Positions 10,097 to 18,753 of a stretch of 64,000 bases of DNA are shown piece after piece. Numbering within the stretch: the stretch's first letter is position 1; each line of letters starts with the position of its first letter. The stretch is from Macrococcoides equi. GTDB taxonomy: Bacteria > Bacillota > Bacilli > Staphylococcales > Staphylococcaceae. The notes under the pieces were generated by a model. The model made no database searches. It had not been told where the DNA came from and saw only the letters and a program-made list of their open reading frames with translations. The stretch is taken from NCBI RefSeq assembly GCF_047425865.1, contig NZ_CP179735.1; one strand, written 5' to 3'. Made by a program: the position numbers and the translations under genes.

Positions 10097-12094
10097 TTAA
10101 AGTTTTCTATCCCAGTGTCTGATAATCGCAAGTTCAGCTAAATAATCTTTCGCATCTTTCACTTCAACGATACCCACTCCATCAGGCTTAACTGATGTTG
10201 CTTCAATCGCTTCTTTCGCTTGTGTAGTATAACCAATTGTCTTAAAGTGACGGTTCGCTGCTTCAATGTAGTCTTTTACTGGTGGTAATAATGGTAATTT
10301 CGCATCTACTACAACGATACCATCAAAGAATGTTGAGTGTACTGTATCAAATGTTTCAGTAACTTTTAATGAACCGATTGTTGTAGCTTCTTTCGCAACA
10401 AGTTTATAGTTCACTTTGTTATCAGTAAATGCTTTAATCAATCCTTTTAACTCATCTTCTTTACTATCTTCTGTCACAAGTACTGCTACAGATAATGTAT
10501 CTAATTTCTTAACTGTATTCTCCATACTTAACGCAGGAGATTTCTTATCAGACTTCACTTCAACGTCTTCACTTGGTGGTTTCACACCGATACGTTTAGC
10601 GATTGTTGCAGCTAATTCTTTATCAACATGGTTGATGTTATTTACTGCATTCTCTTTCACGAAGTCATGTTTACACTTACCAAGCTCAAATGAGAATCCA
10701 TCAATTAAGTGGTCTTTCTCAGGTTGAGATAAACTATTGTAGAACATCTTCGCTTGAGAATAAAAGTCTTTAAAGCTTTCGCTACGTGCGCGTACTTTAT
10801 GTGCATCAATCTTCTCATGGTAACTTTCGAATCCACCTTCTTCAACAGGTGTTGTATGTGGGTGGTTACCATTGATTGCATTGTTATGGTAAGACGTTTG
10901 ACCTGTGTGAACGAAAGTTTGGTGCATACCATCGCGTTGGTTGTTCGCGAATGGACATACTGGACGGTTAATCGGTAACTGGTGGAAGTTTGGTCCACCT
11001 AAACGTGATAACTGTGTATCTGTATAAGAGAACAGACGACCTTGTAATAATGGATCGTTACTGAAGTCGATACCCGGTACTAAGTGACCTGGGTGGAATG
11101 CAACTTGTTCAGTCTCAGCAAACACATTATCAACATTACGGTTTAATGTCATCTTACCGATTACTTGAACAGGCACTTCTTCTTCAGGCCATAATTTCGT
11201 AGGGTCTAAGATATCAAAGTCGAAGTTGAATTCATCTTTCTCTTCAATGACCTGGATACCTAATTCCCATTCAGGGTAGTCACCCTTTTCAATTGATTCG
11301 TATAAGTCTTCACGGTTGAAGTCTGGGTTCTTACCAGCAATAATCTGTGCCTCATCCCAGATTAATTGGTGCGTACCAAGCAATGGCTTCCAGTGGAACT
11401 TCACAAATACTGATTTACCTTCTTTATTAACTAGACGGAAAGTATGTACACCGAAACCTTCCATCATGCGGTAACTCTTAGGTAATCCACGGTCACTCAT
11501 TGTCCACATTGTCATGTGTGTAGACTCAGGGTTCTGAGCGAAGAAATCCCAGAATGTATCATGCGCTGTACCACCTTGAGGAATTTCATTATGTGGCTCA
11601 GGCTTAACTGCATGTACTAAATCAGGGAACTTAATTGCATCCTGAATAAAGAAGACAGGAATATTGTTACCAACTAAGTCATAGTTACCTTCTTCAGTAT
11701 AGAACTTAACTGCGAATCCACGTGCATCACGTACTGTATCATTAGCTCCACGGGAACCTTGTACCGTAGAGAAACGAACGAATACAGGTGTCTTCTTAGA
11801 AGTATCATTTAAGAATTTTGCTTTAGTATATTTTTCTTGTGATTCATATAATTCAAATTCACCATGCGCGCCGTAGCCGCGAGCATGCACAATTCGCTCA
11901 GGAATACGCTCATGGTCAAAGTGTGTCATCTTCTCTCTGAAGTGGAAGTCTTCTAAAAGCGTTGGACCACGTTCACCAGCTTTAAGAGAGAACTCATCTT
12001 CTGCCATCTTTAAACCTTGATTAGTTGTTAACGCTGAATTTTCATCATGCTTACGTCTAAAATCTTCAAGCTGCTTATCTTTTTCATTCGTCAT
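10097..12094 (-). CDS. katE: large-subunit (clade II, KatE-type) haem catalase
   Basis: The 665-aa protein disproportionates hydrogen peroxide in the cytoplasm. The catalase core covers about residues 20-500, with the distal His region (IVHARGYGAHG), the distal Asn (DLVGNNIPVFFIQD) and the proximal haem Tyr (LFSYTDTQLSRLG). The last ~140 residues form the DJ-1/amidotransferase-like domain (SVAVLVTEDS...FDGIVVVD) that separates large from small (~500 aa) catalases. The start follows a GGAGGAA ribosome site. A sigma-B-like promoter lies 76 bp upstream, as expected for a general-stress catalase; no PerR box was seen. The gene is monocistronic. Confidence 0.96.
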   Translation of the reverse strand: MTNEKDKQLEDFRRKHDENSALTTNQGLKMAEDEFSLKAGERGPTLLEDFHFREKMTHFDHERIPERIVHARGYGAHGEFELYESQEKYTKAKFLNDTSKKTPVFVRFSTVQGSRGANDTVRDARGFAVKFYTEEGNYDLVGNNIPVFFIQDAIKFPDLVHAVKPEPHNEIPQGGTAHDTFWDFFAQNPESTHMTMWTMSDRGLPKSYRMMEGFGVHTFRLVNKEGKSVFVKFHWKPLLGTHQLIWDEAQIIAGKNPDFNREDLYESIEKGDYPEWELGIQVIEEKDEFNFDFDILDPTKLWPEEEVPVQVIGKMTLNRNVDNVFAETEQVAFHPGHLVPGIDFSNDPLLQGRLFSYTDTQLSRLGGPNFHQLPINRPVCPFANNQRDGMHQTFVHTGQTSYHNNAINGNHPHTTPVEEGGFESYHEKIDAHKVRARSESFKDFYSQAKMFYNSLSQPEKDHLIDGFSFELGKCKHDFVKENAVNNINHVDKELAATIAKRIGVKPPSEDVEVKSDKKSPALSMENTVKKLDTLSVAVLVTEDSKEDELKGLIKAFTDNKVNYKLVAKEATTIGSLKVTETFDTVHSTFFDGIVVVDAKLPLLPPVKDYIEAANRHFKTIGYTTQAKEAIEATSVKPDGVGIVEVKDAKDYLAELAIIRHWDRKL

Positions 12095-12169
12095 GGATAA
12101 TTCCTCCGTTAATTTAAATTTAAATATCTTAACTTCTTATGTATCTAAAAAACATTACATAGTTACAAA

Positions 12170-12193
12170 TATCCCATATAAAACTTTTAAAAC
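12170..12193 (-). promoter_or_regulatory. sigma-B-like promoter of the catalase gene
   Basis: On the minus strand, GTTTTA (12,193-12,188), a 12-nt spacer and GGGATA (12,175-12,170) match the sigma-B pattern GTTTNN-N12-15-GGGTAT with one change. It lies 76 nt before the start codon. No convincing sigma-A pair competes with it. Confidence 0.62.
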
Positions 12194-12309
12194 ATTGCAT
12201 GAAATATAAATACAAAATCAAACTAAATGATTTGTTATCTAATCGTAATACGAATTTTCTGAAAAAGAGTGTATAATTAAAATAACAAAGTAAAAAGAGG
12301 AGGGATGAC

Positions 12310-12516
12310 ATGAATTATCTTCAAAAAATAGCCATGATGATCGTGTTATTAATCGTTACTTTACTGATTACAACACACGACACATACGCTGCAACACATG
12401 TTGTCCTTGCAGTTGGACCGAATAATGCGATTGTATCATCACTATTTATTGGAATCGGTGCAGTCGGCGTGATGATTTTAGATAAGTTTAAGCATAACGA
12501 TTCATCAGAAGACTGA
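12310..12516 (+). CDS. small membrane protein of unknown function (68 aa)
   Basis: The start follows a strong AGAGGAGGG site. The protein has an N-terminal hydrophobic signal-like segment (residues 7-22, ending near TYAA), a short Gly/Ala/Val-rich second hydrophobic segment (about 40-58) and a charged C-terminal tail (DKFKHNDSSED). This suggests either a secreted and re-anchored or a two-pass membrane peptide. It is divergent from the catalase gene and not part of an operon. A TATAAT at 12,272-12,277 could be its -10 box. I do not recognise the family. Confidence 0.7.
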   Translation: MNYLQKIAMMIVLLIVTLLITTHDTYAATHVVLAVGPNNAIVSSLFIGIGAVGVMILDKFKHNDSSED

Positions 12517-12872
12517 ACTAAGCAGTGGATGAATCATATAAAATGACATGATTCATACGCACACTAATCTAACAATACTAACAACCAACAAAAAACATGC
12601 ACAATATACAAAAATCACTAGCAAAACTAAGATAATAATATAAATGTCTCTTTAAAAACTATTAAATTTAGTAGAACTAACAAAACATAGTCAAATTAAA
12701 CCGAAAGTAATAATTAAGGAAATTTATTATTCTCTAATAATAATTAGCAATAATTAAACTTCAGTATTAAACTGATTAATGTAAAGAAACTTTATCACTA
12801 AAGTATTCGGTCAAATAAAATAACCATTCAAAACAAGTGCTTTTTTAGTAAATATTGCGCTTTATTTCAATT

Positions 12873-12901
12873 TTGACAAAATCTTAATATAAATTTTATC
12901 A
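12873..12901 (+). promoter_or_regulatory. candidate sigma-A promoter for the capsule leader
   Basis: A consensus TTGACA (12,873-12,878) and a poor TATCAA (12,896-12,901) are separated by 17 nt. The -35 box is exact and the -10 box is weak. It is the best candidate before capA. Confidence 0.4.
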
Positions 12902-13005
12902 AATTGTAACATTTATTTTTATGCAATAGAATTACATGTTGGTTGTGTAAAGTACAATTTAAATACAAAAGCATAATTAAGCTAAAAATCAAATAATAAC
13001 TTGAT

Positions 13006-13040
13006 AAAAGGAGACATTTTTTCGAAAAATGTCTCCTTTT
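13006..13040 (+). terminator. strong hairpin in the capsule leader: terminator or attenuator
   Basis: A perfect 16-bp stem (13,006-13,021 with 13,025-13,040) with a 3-nt loop ends in TTTT. It lies 185 bp before capA and downstream of the only good -35 box, so it either ends a small RNA or attenuates the capsule operon. Confidence 0.7.
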
Positions 13041-13224
13041 ATTGATGGATAGGAATTACTCAGATTTAAGTTTTGGCATAAATATACATTCATATACAAA
13101 GAGTTATCTAGAAATACAAGAAATTTAATGATGATGCAATTTATATCTATTCATTAGGTATTCACATTCTACACAATAAAAAGTATATTTAATATATTAA
13201 GCATTAACTATTTAAGGAGGCACT

Positions 13225-13905
13225 ATGGAAGAGGTAATTGATTTAAAAGAGATTTTAGAAATACTGAAAAAGAATTTGAAGTTGATATTGGGGCTAGCTA
13301 TTACATTCGCATTAATTGCAGGTCTTGTATCATACTTCCTGATTAAGCCGACATATCAGTCAGAATCACAAGTCATCGTTAACCAAAAAGGGAAGAACGC
13401 TGACGTTTATAATAATCCAGGTGAAGTTCAAACCAACTTACAATTGATTAATACATACTCACAAATGATTAACTCAAAAGTGATTAGAAAGCAGGTCGTG
13501 GATCAGCTGAATCTTGATACTTCAGAAAAGACATTACAACCGATGATCTCAGTGACAAGTGAAGCGGAATCCCAATTAATGAAGATTAACGTATCTGGAC
13601 CTGATAAAAAGCAAACAGCACAAATCGCCAATGCATTAGCAGAAATCGCGCAAAAAGAAGTAAAACGTGTGATGGGTGTCGATAACTTATCGATCTTCTC
13701 GAAAGCAGACGTTGATGAGCAAACAGCACCAATTAAACCGAAGAAATTAATGAATATCATTGTTGCAGGGCTACTCGGATTAATCTTAGGAACTGCAATT
13801 GCATTCTTACGTTCAATGTTAGATACACGCTTGAACACAGAAGAAAAAGTAGAAAAATATATCGGTCTGCCTACATTAGGTAAGATTTACACGATAGAGA
13901 AGTAG
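13225..13905 (+). CDS. capA: capsular polysaccharide co-polymerase / tyrosine-kinase adaptor (Wzz/CapA family)
   Basis: The 226-aa membrane protein has transmembrane segments at about residues 18-40 and 172-195, with an extracellular Wzz domain between them and a Pro-rich stretch (TAPIKPKKL) just before the second. Family members set chain length, and their C-terminal tail activates the CapB tyrosine kinase. The start follows AAGGAGG. It is the first gene of a nine-gene operon, two bases before the stretch leading into capB. Its codon use resembles the flanking housekeeping genes, unlike the genes from wzy onward. Confidence 0.93.
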   Translation: MEEVIDLKEILEILKKNLKLILGLAITFALIAGLVSYFLIKPTYQSESQVIVNQKGKNADVYNNPGEVQTNLQLINTYSQMINSKVIRKQVVDQLNLDTSEKTLQPMISVTSEAESQLMKINVSGPDKKQTAQIANALAEIAQKEVKRVMGVDNLSIFSKADVDEQTAPIKPKKLMNIIVAGLLGLILGTAIAFLRSMLDTRLNTEEKVEKYIGLPTLGKIYTIEK

Positions 13906-13913
13906 GTGTGATG

Positions 13914-14636
13914 ATGTTAAAAAGAATAAAAAGATCAAAATTACAACCAAGCGAGTACTTAGAAGTAAGAAATAGTCCAAAATCAGTTGTTTCTGAGCAA
14001 TTCAGAACATTACGTTCAAATATCCTATTCACATCAGCAGATGTTGAAATTAAGAGATTAATGATTACATCTTCAGAACAAGGTGAAGGTAAATCAACCG
14101 TATCATCTAACTTAGCATTAGCCTTCTCACAAGCAGGATACAAAACATTATTAATCGATGCGGACTTACGTCGTCCAACGCAACATAAATTGTTCCAGGA
14201 GATTAACAATAAAGGTCTATCAAACGTCATTGCAGGACAAATTGCATTCAATGATGCAGTACATAAAGATATCGCGCCATACTTAGATTTACTTACATCA
14301 GGACCAATCCCTCCAAATCCATCAGAGTTATTAGGATCAGGCGCAATGGTGAACTTAGTACAAAGCTTAAACGAACATTATGATTTCATTATCTTTGATG
14401 CACCGCCAGTACTTGCTGTAACAGATGCACAAGTTATCGGTAACTTAGTGAACGGATCATTACTAGTCGTAAATAGCCGTAACACACATAGAGATAAAGT
14501 CATTGATTCTAAGACGCAGCTTGAGAAAAGTTCAGCGAAAGTTTTAGGTGTCGTACTAAACGAGTTAGATAAGAAAGAAGACGGAGAATATTATTATTAC
14601 TACGGAGAAAAAACAGGTGGTGAGAGACAATATTAA
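13914..14636 (+). CDS. capB: bacterial tyrosine kinase CapB (CpsD/Wzc-type ATPase)
   Basis: The 240-aa cytoplasmic BY-kinase has Walker A (SEQGEGKST, about residues 54-62), Walker A' (LLIDADLRRPT, about 79-89), Walker B (IIFDAPPVL) and a C-terminal cluster of five consecutive Tyr that serves as the autophosphorylation tail. With CapA it controls polymerisation and export of capsule. GTG 13,908, ATG 13,911 and ATG 13,914 are in frame; the last is best spaced from AGGTG. A CpsB/CapC-type phosphatase, usually next to it, is absent here. Confidence 0.94.
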   Translation: MLKRIKRSKLQPSEYLEVRNSPKSVVSEQFRTLRSNILFTSADVEIKRLMITSSEQGEGKSTVSSNLALAFSQAGYKTLLIDADLRRPTQHKLFQEINNKGLSNVIAGQIAFNDAVHKDIAPYLDLLTSGPIPPNPSELLGSGAMVNLVQSLNEHYDFIIFDAPPVLAVTDAQVIGNLVNGSLLVVNSRNTHRDKVIDSKTQLEKSSAKVLGVVLNELDKKEDGEYYYYYGEKTGGERQY

Positions 14637-14659
14637 AAGTATCTAACCTAAATAGAATA

Positions 14660-15946
14660 ATGAGTCTTTTATTTATTTTGTTATCAGCAATTTCGTTATA
14701 TCTATACTATATAAGTGAAATTTCATTTAAAATTCCCACACTTATAATAAGTGCATCTGTTTTAGCTTCATTGATATTGCTATATAAAGAACAATATGGA
14801 TATTTATTCTCATATTTATTTTATCTATTCATATCTCATTATGGAATATTCTTTGTTGATGTTTTTGAAAGTAATCCATTTATAGAATATAGAGGTGATT
14901 TAAGCTGGTACTATAATAACTTCAAATTGCTTCACATCAATACATCACTTTTTATATTAGGTTATCTGTTGATTTCTTATATTCTAGTAATTATAAAAAA
15001 AGAAAACAAAATCAATCAATCAATAAATGAGTTCGGTAATAAATACTTTTATTATGCAGGTATACTATTAATAGTTTTTTTCACCATCTTATATTTATAT
15101 TATATATTCACTGGAAAATTAAGGATAGGTAATTATTTAGAATATGTAGATAGCTTAGGAGAGGCTAAATTATATCCATATGGAATAGCAGCATTATCTA
15201 TTGGTATTGCATTTACGTTTTCTAATACAAATAGAAAAGGGATAATAAAATTAATACTGCTCTTATTAGTTCCACTCTCTTTATTATTGATGACTGGAAA
15301 TAGAGGAGAAGTTTTTTATCCTCTATTAGCCTCTATGGCAGTCTTAATTAATAGAGGTATAAAAATAAAAAAAATTACAGCATCTTTTTTATTATTTGCT
15401 TTTTTTATTTTGATTCCAATTATTAAATTTACAAGGGAATTAGAAAAGGTAACTATATCTGAAATTAATATAAATTGGTATTCAAGTTTAGTTGAAATTG
15501 GATATACATTAAGACCAATGGGATATGTCGTGAACTGGATTTCAAATGGTGAACGTATGTCGTTAGGAATGAGTTATATAGCACCATTTCAAAGAATCTT
15601 ATCTAATTTTATCCCTCAAATGAGTGAAATTGACTACCATCAAGTAGGATATGGATTCAGATATAGACTACCAGGTATGGGATTTTCAGTTATTGCTGAA
15701 AGTTATTATAACTTAGGGTATGTGGGAATGTTAATTGCATGTACTATCATATGTTTAGTGTGTTGGAAGTTTAATATTGTTAAAACTTATAAAAACTTAT
15801 CAATATTTACGGCAATATTTAGTTTAATGTTAGGTAATATACGAAATGCATTCTCAACATTCCCAGCTGCAGTGATATTTGTTCTTTTCGTATCATTTGT
15901 AGTTTTATTTTGGGGAAACTTAAACGAAAAGGTGAAAAAAAGGTGA
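14660..15946 (+). CDS. O-antigen/capsule repeat-unit polymerase (Wzy-like)
   Basis: The 428-aa protein is strongly hydrophobic with about 10-12 transmembrane segments and one larger extracellular loop in the second half (around TRELEKVTISEIN...ERMSLGMSYI), the usual plan of Wzy polymerases. It should join lipid-linked repeat units on the outer membrane face. The ATG at 14,660 has a poor ribosome site, and translation may couple to capB, whose stop is 23 bp upstream. From here the DNA becomes clearly more AT-rich. Assignment rests on topology and position, since Wzy sequences are hardly conserved. Confidence 0.8.
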   Translation: MSLLFILLSAISLYLYYISEISFKIPTLIISASVLASLILLYKEQYGYLFSYLFYLFISHYGIFFVDVFESNPFIEYRGDLSWYYNNFKLLHINTSLFILGYLLISYILVIIKKENKINQSINEFGNKYFYYAGILLIVFFTILYLYYIFTGKLRIGNYLEYVDSLGEAKLYPYGIAALSIGIAFTFSNTNRKGIIKLILLLLVPLSLLLMTGNRGEVFYPLLASMAVLINRGIKIKKITASFLLFAFFILIPIIKFTRELEKVTISEININWYSSLVEIGYTLRPMGYVVNWISNGERMSLGMSYIAPFQRILSNFIPQMSEIDYHQVGYGFRYRLPGMGFSVIAESYYNLGYVGMLIACTIICLVCWKFNIVKTYKNLSIFTAIFSLMLGNIRNAFSTFPAAVIFVLFVSFVVLFWGNLNEKVKKR

Positions 15947-15953
15947 TAAGAAT

Positions 15954-17177
15954 ATGAAAAATAATTTTATATTCTCCCTAGCATCCAATTTAATCGTTTC
16001 AGGCTCCAAGTTCTTAGTTTTATATATTCTTATAAAATTAAGTACTCCTAGAGAAGTCGGAAACTATAATTATGCATTAGTAATGACAGCACCAATTTTT
16101 CTATTGCTATCTCTTAAAATTAGAACAGTTCAAACAACTAATGATAATTATAACTTTAATGAATGTAATTCTCTTATAATTATCATTAATTTATTAGCGT
16201 TGAATATTATAACCCTCATATTATTTATTAATTCTAATGCATATATTGGAGCGATTTTATTATTAGTTGCAATTATGAAGTTTATAGATAATTTAAGAGA
16301 AGTAGTTTATGGTGTTTTTCAAAGAAATGAAAAAATAAAATATATAAGCAAATCTTTAATTTACTACAATTTGATCAGTACTTTATATTTTTCACTGACG
16401 TTTTTACTAACCAAAAGTTTGATTATATCTTTATTCGCTATGCTAATAGTTAGTATATTATTCTATATATTTTATGACTTATTCTTTCTATTCAATGAGC
16501 ACCAAGTTAAATATAAATTGATTTTAAATACTATAAAATTTAAAGAAATATTAATGATTTCTCTCCCACTTTCATTTTCATCTGCATTAGGTTCTTTAAA
16601 TGATACTATACCTAGAATGTTTTTAAAAAACTTTTACGGGAGTTATGAACTAGGTATTTTCTCATCCATAGCTTATTTTTTAATAATTGCATCATTAATC
16701 GCCAATGCATTGAGTCAAGTATTTTTACCAAGGTTGAGCCTACTTTACCGTGAAAAAAAGTTTAACGATTTTATCAAACTTTCAAATAAATTATTAACAC
16801 TAGGGATTTTTATTGGAATATTTATAGTTGTTATCACATTTATTATAGGAAAGACCTTCTTAGTTTTAATATATGGCGAATTATACGCAAAATACTATGT
16901 AGCTTTAATAATATTATCTATAGGGATTATGTTTATATTAAGTGGAGTATTTGTTGGTACTATTCTAACTTCAATGAAAATTTACAATATTCATTATAAA
17001 ATAGTTGTTTTTGTATTGATAAGCAATTGTATACTTTCATTCATTTTCATTCCAGTTTATTCGATATATGGCGCGGCTACTTCTGCATGTATTACTCAAT
17101 TAATAACGCTTCTATTATATGTGTATTTTTACAAAAAAAATATAGGTGGTCTAATCTATGAAAAAAATACTAAATAG
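15954..17177 (+). CDS. oligosaccharide repeat-unit flippase (Wzx, MATE/PST superfamily)
   Basis: The 407-aa polytopic membrane protein has about 12 predicted transmembrane segments and the N-terminal pattern of Wzx flippases (FSLASNLIVSGSKFLVLYIL). It moves undecaprenyl-linked repeat units across the membrane to Wzy. It has an AAGGTGAT ribosome site, starts 7 bp after wzy and overlaps the next gene by 20 bp. The DNA is AT-rich like its neighbours. Confidence 0.86.
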   Translation: MKNNFIFSLASNLIVSGSKFLVLYILIKLSTPREVGNYNYALVMTAPIFLLLSLKIRTVQTTNDNYNFNECNSLIIIINLLALNIITLILFINSNAYIGAILLLVAIMKFIDNLREVVYGVFQRNEKIKYISKSLIYYNLISTLYFSLTFLLTKSLIISLFAMLIVSILFYIFYDLFFLFNEHQVKYKLILNTIKFKEILMISLPLSFSSALGSLNDTIPRMFLKNFYGSYELGIFSSIAYFLIIASLIANALSQVFLPRLSLLYREKKFNDFIKLSNKLLTLGIFIGIFIVVITFIIGKTFLVLIYGELYAKYYVALIILSIGIMFILSGVFVGTILTSMKIYNIHYKIVVFVLISNCILSFIFIPVYSIYGAATSACITQLITLLLYVYFYKKNIGGLIYEKNTK

Positions 17178-17676
17178 AATAACAAATCGATATATTTCTA
17201 TTGCACAGGCACGTCAATTAGGAGTTGAAATTGGAAGAAATTCACGTTTCTTAAATGTTAACAAATCTACATTTGGTTCTGAACCATTTCTTGTGAAACT
17301 CGGAGACCATGTCACTATTACTAATGGTGTTAAATTCGTTACACATGATGGAGGAGTATGGGTATTTCGAGAAAAAAATCCTAATATCGATATATTTGGA
17401 CCCATAATTGTTGGAAATAACGTTTTTATTGGGATTAATAGTATATTATTACCCAATGTTACTATTGGAGATAATGTTGTTATAGCAGCTGGGAGTGTTG
17501 TCACCAAAAGTTTTCCTGATAATTGTGTTATTGGTGGTAATCCTGCAACAATAATAAAAAGTATTGATGAATATGAGAGTAAAGTGATGAAAAATGCAGA
17601 ATTTGTAAGAGACTATCCATTAGAAGAAAAAAGAACATATTTAACTAATAAGTATATTAGAGGAATAGAGAAATGA
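17158..17676 (+). CDS. hexapeptide-repeat acetyltransferase of the capsule cluster
   Basis: The 172-aa protein shows left-handed beta-helix hexapeptide repeats (IIVGNNVFIGINSILLPNVT, then IGDNVVIAAGSVV) ending in the GGNPATIIK signature of the XAT/WcaF-type acetyltransferases. The His of TNGVKFVTHDG is a likely catalytic residue. It probably O-acetylates a capsule sugar. The start lies inside the end of wzx after ATAGGTGG, and its stop overlaps the next start by 4 bp (ATGA), so the genes are translationally coupled. Confidence 0.85.
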   Translation: MKKILNRITNRYISIAQARQLGVEIGRNSRFLNVNKSTFGSEPFLVKLGDHVTITNGVKFVTHDGGVWVFREKNPNIDIFGPIIVGNNVFIGINSILLPNVTIGDNVVIAAGSVVTKSFPDNCVIGGNPATIIKSIDEYESKVMKNAEFVRDYPLEEKRTYLTNKYIRGIEK

Positions 17677-18743
17677 AAATTTTACATGTATTTGGAAAGA
17701 TGGATAGAGGAGGAGCTGAATTAAGAACTATTGAGTTAATTAAACAGTTTCCTAAGGAATATGAATTTCATTTCTGTTGTTTATCAGGTGAAAAGGGTAC
17801 ATTAGATGATGAACTAATAAATATGGGATGTAAATTACATTATATAAAATTTGGTAATCTTAAATTTGCTAAAAAATTCAAAAAACTAATGGAAAAAGAA
17901 AAATATGATGTTGTACACAGTCATGTTCTATTTGTGAGTGGCTATATAAATTTTATAGCTACTTTGTCTAAAGTTCGAGGAAGAATTAGTCATTTTAGAA
18001 CTTCAAAGGATATAAAAGAAAATAACAGTCAAATGAGAAGATTTAGGAATAAAATTCTTAAATATATGATAGAAAAATATAGTACTGATATTTTATATGT
18101 AAGTTATACTGCAATGAATTCCATTTATCCAGTTAAAAAAAATTTAGAGAAACATAAAGTAATATATAACGGATTTTTACAGAGAAGTAAAAAAGATATT
18201 GGTAAAACATCAAATTCATTTGTTTGTGTAGGTAGATTTATTGAAAGTAAAAATCAAACTTTTTTATTAAATGTTTTAAAGTTATTAAACGAAAAATATC
18301 ATAGAATAATATTTATAACATTTGTTGGTAAAAATGATACTGAATATGGAAATAAATTCAAAAAACAATGTAAAAATTTAAATCTAACCAATCAAGTTAA
18401 AGTAGTTGGTGAAGTAGATAACGTGAACAGTTTTCTTGAAAAAAGTGAATACTTTTTATTTCCTTCAAAATTGGAAGGGCTCCCAGGATCTTTAATTGAA
18501 GCTCATATGAATAATTGTAAAATATTTAGTTCCAATATAAAAGAAAATATAGAAGTAAATAACTTCTACAAAGATACATCACAGTCATTAGAATTATCTG
18601 ATGAACTATGGGCTAATAAAATTTATGAATCAATGAATGAAAAAGATATATTGGTAGATAATACGGAAATTAATAAGATTTTTAGTATAGAAGAGTCTTA
18701 TATTTCTTTAAAAAATATTTATGATAAATATAGTGAAAGATAG
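17673..18743 (+). CDS. glycosyltransferase family 4 (capsule)
   Basis: The 356-aa GT-B enzyme has an N-terminal acceptor domain with the typical start MKILHVFGKMDRGGAE and a C-terminal nucleotide-sugar domain with FPSKLEGLPGSLIEA, which holds the E-x7-E-like motif of GT4 retaining enzymes. It should add one sugar to the lipid-linked capsule repeat on the cytoplasmic face. It overlaps the acetyltransferase by ATGA. Donor and acceptor cannot be read from the sequence. Confidence 0.88.
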   Translation: MKILHVFGKMDRGGAELRTIELIKQFPKEYEFHFCCLSGEKGTLDDELINMGCKLHYIKFGNLKFAKKFKKLMEKEKYDVVHSHVLFVSGYINFIATLSKVRGRISHFRTSKDIKENNSQMRRFRNKILKYMIEKYSTDILYVSYTAMNSIYPVKKNLEKHKVIYNGFLQRSKKDIGKTSNSFVCVGRFIESKNQTFLLNVLKLLNEKYHRIIFITFVGKNDTEYGNKFKKQCKNLNLTNQVKVVGEVDNVNSFLEKSEYFLFPSKLEGLPGSLIEAHMNNCKIFSSNIKENIEVNNFYKDTSQSLELSDELWANKIYESMNEKDILVDNTEINKIFSIEESYISLKNIYDKYSER

Positions 18744-18753
18744 GGATGAGTTA

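Larger units (their letters stand above)
12517..13224 (+). other. AT-rich intergenic leader upstream of the capsule operon
   Basis: These 708 bp have no credible ORF. They hold a 9-bp inverted repeat without a T-run (12,529-12,556) after the small membrane gene, a TTGACA at 12,873-12,878 with a weak TATCAA 17 nt further on, and a strong intrinsic hairpin at 13,006-13,040. The distance from the TTGACA to capA suggests a long 5' leader or a separate small RNA. Confidence 0.6.

Noticed and set aside
12129..12311. 60-aa minus-strand frame upstream of the catalase gene
   Set aside because: It covers the predicted sigma-B promoter, lacks a ribosome site and has AT-driven Phe/Leu/Tyr composition.
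12529..12556. Inverted repeat after the small membrane gene as terminator
   Set aside because: The 9-bp stem has a 10-nt loop and no T-run, so it is only noted in the intergenic description.
18721..18753. Upstream start for the second glycosyltransferase
   Set aside because: It lies inside the previous gene without a ribosome site; the ATG at 18,754 has AGGGATGA before it and gives the family's usual N-terminus.
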